Assembly: GCF_013522925.1 (NCBI RefSeq)
Contig: NZ_JAAMQU010000010.1
Location: 181,110 to 245,109, forward strand
Source of the DNA: Pseudomonas japonica
GTDB lineage: Bacteria > Pseudomonadota > Gammaproteobacteria > Pseudomonadales > Pseudomonadaceae
Length of the DNA stretch: 64,000 nt
Direction: 5' to 3'
Shown: positions 61,040 through 64,000 of the stretch, piece by piece
Layout of the letters: each line of letters starts with the position of its first letter
How positions within the stretch are numbered: the first letter of the stretch is position 1
The notes under the pieces: model-generated
Seen by the model: only the letters and a program-made list of their open reading frames with translations
Told to the model about the DNA's origin: nothing
Databases searched by the model: none
Program-made: the position numbers and the translations under genes

Positions 61040-62932
61040 ATGAAGCGCTATCATATCTTTCGCGGCGACAAAACCACCGCCGGCGGCACTGTCATCAGCG
61101 GCAACCCCGCGTGCAAGCTCGAGGGCCGGCCGGTAGCGTGCGAAGGCGACAAGGTGGAGTGCCCCGCCTGCGGCACCGTGGGCGTGATCGTGTGCACCGG
61201 CCCTCATCGGCATGCTTACGTAGACAAGGCACAATGCGCGCTGGAAGGCGACCAGTGCCAATGCCAATGCTCGCCAGCGCCCATCCTGATCGCCAACCAG
61301 ACCAGCATATCTTATGACTTCGGCCCGTCTTCGGCACCTTTGGTGGGCATGGGGAAGATGGGCGCCGGGCGGTACCGGGCCGCTGCCACGCGTTCAAGTA
61401 CGCCCGGCGTCGTATCGCCCACCCGGGAGACCGCCCCGCCGGCCGCAGCGCTTGGCCAGCAGCTTGTCGAGGAAGAAGAAGAGGAAGAACCCGACGAAGG
61501 CATCATCGTGCGGATCGGGCTGTTCTTCAATGGCACCGGTAACAACATGGCCAACGCCGAACTCACCGCCGACTGCCAGCCGAGCGACGTGGGTTATACC
61601 GAACAACAGGCGCGGGAAATCAGTGCCTACTGCGTTCAGGAAGGCTTTGACGCCGCCGGTGGCGTGCCGGACAGCAGTTATGGGAATGCGTCGAGCAATG
61701 TGGCGCGGTTGTATGATTTGTATGTGGATGAGGCGACTACCCAGCTGAGCGAGGATGCCTCCGAAGCGAGCGTCAAGGTATACCTGGAAGGCATTGGCAC
61801 CAGCAGCGGCCAACCCGATTCGCTGTACGGGCAAGGGCTGGGGATTGGCGCGACCGGTGCGGCGGCGCGGGTGGAGCAGGCGCCGCCGCTGGTGGTGGAA
61901 AAGCTGCGACAACTTAGGCGCAATAACCCCGGCCTCGTCGTTCGCCGCATTGAATTTGACCTGTTCGGGTTCAGCCGCGGCGCGGCGGCCGCTCGCCATT
62001 GTGCCAATGAGCTGCTCAAGGGAGCGCGTAGCCGCTTCGCCAGGGTCATACCTGTTGGAAGTTCGGGGCTGGCCGAAGGCTTTAACTGGCGCCATGGCCA
62101 AGACTTCATCATCAACTTTATCGGCCTGTTCGACACGGTGCCCGGGATTTCCAACCCGCTGCTGGGGGATTTCACCCCTCACGATGGCCACAACCCAGGG
62201 CTCAACCTGCGCCTGGCGCCAGGGTGCGCGAAGAAGATCGTGCAACTGGTGGCCCAGCACGAGTTCCGCCACAACTTCTCGGTAATGCTCAGCGACCACG
62301 ACATTCGCGTGCCCGGCGCCCATTCGGACCTGGGCGGCGGCTACCCGCCGGCGATCAGGGAAACCGTACTGCTCACCCGGCCCGAGCACAGCGAAATACC
62401 CTATGAGCAAAAGGCCCGGGAATCTCAGGCTTGGCGCACGGCGAAGCGCCAGGTTGAGGCTCACCTGCCACCATACGGCAATGCGTTCACCCAGCCCGGC
62501 CAACCGTTGAGCGTGCAGCCATGGGCCATCGCCCTGCCGTACAACCCGCACCAGGACGCGCGCCGGCTCAAGCGGGTGTACGCCGCGGTGGTGAGCAAGC
62601 GGGTGGTGCGCGGGGCGTTGTCGCTGGTGTACCTGCGCGTCATGCGCAAGCTGGCCGTGCGGGCAGGCGTGCCCTTTGGCTCGATCAAGGAGAAACCCAA
62701 ACTGGCCCTGCCGGCGGAGCTCAAGCCCATCTCGCGCAAGCTGACGGCCTACGCCCTGGGGGAAGCCCCCAATACCCTCACCGAGGCCGAGATGGACCTG
62801 CTGCGCCGCTATTACATTCACCTTTCCGCCAACTGGAACGCCGCCCGCGGCAAGAACAACTCCGACCTGTCCGTGCTGTTTATCAACCGCCCGGCAAGTA
62901 GGGGGCGGCGCGCTGAATATCCCAATGAATAG
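61040..62932 (+). CDS. Type VI secretion effector: PAAR domain fused to DUF2235 (Tle-like phospholipase)
   Basis: 630 residues. PAAR spike-tip domain at residues 1 to about 85 (GDKTTAGGTVISG, GDKVECPACG, then the CQCQC cysteines), a Pro/Glu-rich linker (EEEEEEEPDE), then an alpha/beta-hydrolase of the DUF2235/Tle1-type: nucleophile Ser in FDLFGFSRGAAAARH (G-x-S-x-G), acidic residue in FIGLFDTVPG, and HSDLGGGYPP. It should degrade membrane phospholipids of target cells after T6SS delivery. Start is the second Met, because GGAG is 8 nt upstream of it and only 2 nt from the first. Followed, with overlap, by two lipoproteins that probably protect the producer. Confidence 0.88.
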   Translation: MKRYHIFRGDKTTAGGTVISGNPACKLEGRPVACEGDKVECPACGTVGVIVCTGPHRHAYVDKAQCALEGDQCQCQCSPAPILIANQTSISYDFGPSSAPLVGMGKMGAGRYRAAATRSSTPGVVSPTRETAPPAAALGQQLVEEEEEEEPDEGIIVRIGLFFNGTGNNMANAELTADCQPSDVGYTEQQAREISAYCVQEGFDAAGGVPDSSYGNASSNVARLYDLYVDEATTQLSEDASEASVKVYLEGIGTSSGQPDSLYGQGLGIGATGAAARVEQAPPLVVEKLRQLRRNNPGLVVRRIEFDLFGFSRGAAAARHCANELLKGARSRFARVIPVGSSGLAEGFNWRHGQDFIINFIGLFDTVPGISNPLLGDFTPHDGHNPGLNLRLAPGCAKKIVQLVAQHEFRHNFSVMLSDHDIRVPGAHSDLGGGYPPAIRETVLLTRPEHSEIPYEQKARESQAWRTAKRQVEAHLPPYGNAFTQPGQPLSVQPWAIALPYNPHQDARRLKRVYAAVVSKRVVRGALSLVYLRVMRKLAVRAGVPFGSIKEKPKLALPAELKPISRKLTAYALGEAPNTLTEAEMDLLRRYYIHLSANWNAARGKNNSDLSVLFINRPASRGRRAEYPNE

Positions 62933-63578
62933 CCTGTGGCGGTGGCTCACACTGATCGCAATTCTGACCTTGAGCGCCTGTGCCAAAGGCCCCCACGGGC
63001 TTCCCTACGACTCCTGGTATATCGGCGCGCTGGCCCCGCCTTACATGGACGTATGGATCGAAACCGTGGATGTTGCCGATGCCCGAGGCCAGGCGTACAA
63101 GCAGGTCGTGTCCGGCGTGGCATCGATGAGCAGCCCTCCCAAGCTGGACGCTAATCCCAGGGGTTGGATCGAGAGCACTGGTTTGGGGGCAGGCAAGCAC
63201 GTGCTTGGTGCAGCTCTGCCGCTGTGGATCTACGTGCGCTGGCAGTCGCTGGTCGAGCCTGAAACCTACGAAGCCTTCATTCGCGTCGACGCGACCATGC
63301 GCAAGGCCATGGTCACCGGCAAGAAGGCCTTCTGTGAGTTCGACGACAAATGGATCACTGATTACCCCTATGCCGTGAACATCGGCCTGGCCCCGGGCGG
63401 TATCGCCAAGGTCTGGATCGCCGGCCAATGTACCCGCAGCGTGCCCATAGCTCGCGTTCAAGGCCGCGTTGTCGAGGCCGGCCCATACGGCGGACGGTAC
63501 GGCAACCAATATCCCGACCTGAACGACGTGTCCAAAGCCTATATCGAGAAATACAGTGTGCCCTATGGCAGCTGGTAA
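62925..63578 (+). CDS. DUF2931 lipoprotein, putative T6SS lipase immunity protein, copy 1
   Basis: 217 residues with lipobox LTLSACAKG after a short signal, so a periplasmic lipoprotein. Contains the family segments GLPYDSWYIGALAPPYMDVW and LPLWIYVRWQSLVEPETYEA. Its ATG overlaps the effector stop by 8 bp, so expression is coupled. Location in the periplasm fits neutralising a phospholipase effector delivered there. Immunity is inferred from position and cellular address. Confidence 0.82.
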   Translation: MNSLWRWLTLIAILTLSACAKGPHGLPYDSWYIGALAPPYMDVWIETVDVADARGQAYKQVVSGVASMSSPPKLDANPRGWIESTGLGAGKHVLGAALPLWIYVRWQSLVEPETYEAFIRVDATMRKAMVTGKKAFCEFDDKWITDYPYAVNIGLAPGGIAKVWIAGQCTRSVPIARVQGRVVEAGPYGGRYGNQYPDLNDVSKAYIEKYSVPYGSW

Positions 63579-64000
63579 CCGGTGTCGCGGGCCGGGCCTG
63601 CTGCTTATAGTGATAGCCACGCTGGCACTAAGCGCCTGCGCCAAGGGGCCTCATGGGCTTCCCTACGACTCCTGGTATATCGGCGCGCTGGCCCCGCCTT
63701 ACATGGACGTATGGATCGAAACGGTGGACGTTGCCGATGCCCGAGGCCAGGTGTACAAGCAGGTCGTGTCCGGCGTGGCATCGATGAGCAGCCCCCCCAA
63801 GCTGAACGTGGATCCCAGCGGGTGGGCTAGAACCCCTGGCTGGGGCGCCGGCAAGCACGTGCTTGGCGCAGCCCTGCCGCTGTGGATCTACGTGCGCTGG
63901 CAGTCGCTGGTCGAGCCTGAAACCTACGAAGCCTTCATTCGCGTCGACGCGACCATGCGCAAGGCCATGGTCACCGGCAAGAAGGCCTTCTGTGAGTTCG
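63565..64000 (+). CDS. DUF2931 lipoprotein, putative T6SS lipase immunity protein, copy 2, partial
   Basis: About 145 codons visible, cut by the window end. Starts inside the 3' end of copy 1 (14-bp overlap). The signal peptide differs (GPGLLLIVIATLALSAC) but the mature part is nearly identical to copy 1, with no length change over 300 bp, except for a patch around residues 80-95 of the mature frame (KLNVDPSGWARTPGWGAG versus KLDANPRGWIESTGLGAG). Tandem duplication with a divergent patch suggests either altered specificity or gene conversion. Confidence 0.85.
   Translation, partial: MAAGNRCRGPGLLLIVIATLALSACAKGPHGLPYDSWYIGALAPPYMDVWIETVDVADARGQVYKQVVSGVASMSSPPKLNVDPSGWARTPGWGAGKHVLGAALPLWIYVRWQSLVEPETYEAFIRVDATMRKAMVTGKKAFCEF

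Noticed and set aside
1..64000. CRISPR arrays, tRNA or rRNA genes, insertion sequences, integrases
   Set aside because: No regularly spaced identical repeats, no tRNA cloverleaf or rRNA tracts, and no transposase or integrase-like proteins were seen. Repeats present are REP elements and short inverted repeats only.

Overview
The window looks like chromosome of a Pseudomonas of the P. putida group. The evidence is high GC with strong codon-position bias, P. putida-style core genes and neighbourhoods (pepN - DUF2797 - yeaC - rhomboid - metallophosphatase - nadK; miaE; acnB; the very large NAD-glutamate dehydrogenase gdhB; ligD), and Pseudomonas-type REP elements. I saw no rRNA, tRNA, CRISPR array, transposase or integrase.

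Layout. 1-2.8 kb: a sugar-acid uptake and dehydration pair (MFS transporter and L-arabonate dehydratase-like IlvD/Edd enzyme), divergently transcribed around a FadR-type palindrome. 2.9-5.7 kb: a lower-GC insertion with an unrecognised cytoplasmic-type protein (possible lysozyme-like N-terminus, KTSC-like C-terminus) and, divergent from it, two tandem paralogous secreted proteins. 5.8-6.5 kb: the GntR/FCD regulator that probably controls the sugar-acid genes. 6.6-11.3 kb: an AA10 lytic polysaccharide monooxygenase without a normal signal peptide, and an RND exporter with its YCF48/BNR partner. 11.4-19.1 kb: a core housekeeping block (pepN to DUF1853). 19.2-23.7 kb: MHS-family transporter, thioesterase, sodium:solute symporter and a PuuD-like hydrolase. 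23.8-26.8 kb: a two-component system divergent from a thioredoxin-like membrane protein. 26.8-31.5 kb: a MarR-controlled tripartite EmrAB-type efflux operon. 31.7-32.3 kb: miaE.

32.4-37.7 kb is the most unusual region. It holds an S-type pyocin of 1033 residues with a C-terminal HNH DNase, its immunity protein, and a third gene fusing an immunity-like domain to a pyocin-S domain and a broken HNH domain. The pyocin itself contains two copies of the pyocin-S plus HNH module, and the inner nuclease copy has lost its catalytic histidines. The locus therefore carries three copies of one module, one active and two apparently dead.

37.8-50.7 kb: DUF1289, acnB with a long, highly structured leader, an AlgE-like calcium-binding protein lacking the DPHE catalytic motif, an aldo/keto reductase, an unrecognised small protein with a hairpin next to its ribosome binding site, and gdhB. 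51.3-60.8 kb: a GlxA-family regulator, a small acidic protein, an amidohydrolase, a small membrane protein, ligD, and a periplasmic aldehyde oxidoreductase operon (paoABC-like). 61.0-64.0 kb: a PAAR-DUF2235 (Tle-like) type VI effector followed by two nearly identical DUF2931 lipoproteins, probably immunity proteins; the second is cut by the window end.

Taken together, conserved metabolism is interleaved with at least two, possibly three, competition modules: the pyocin locus, the T6SS lipase locus and perhaps the 2.9-5.7 kb island.
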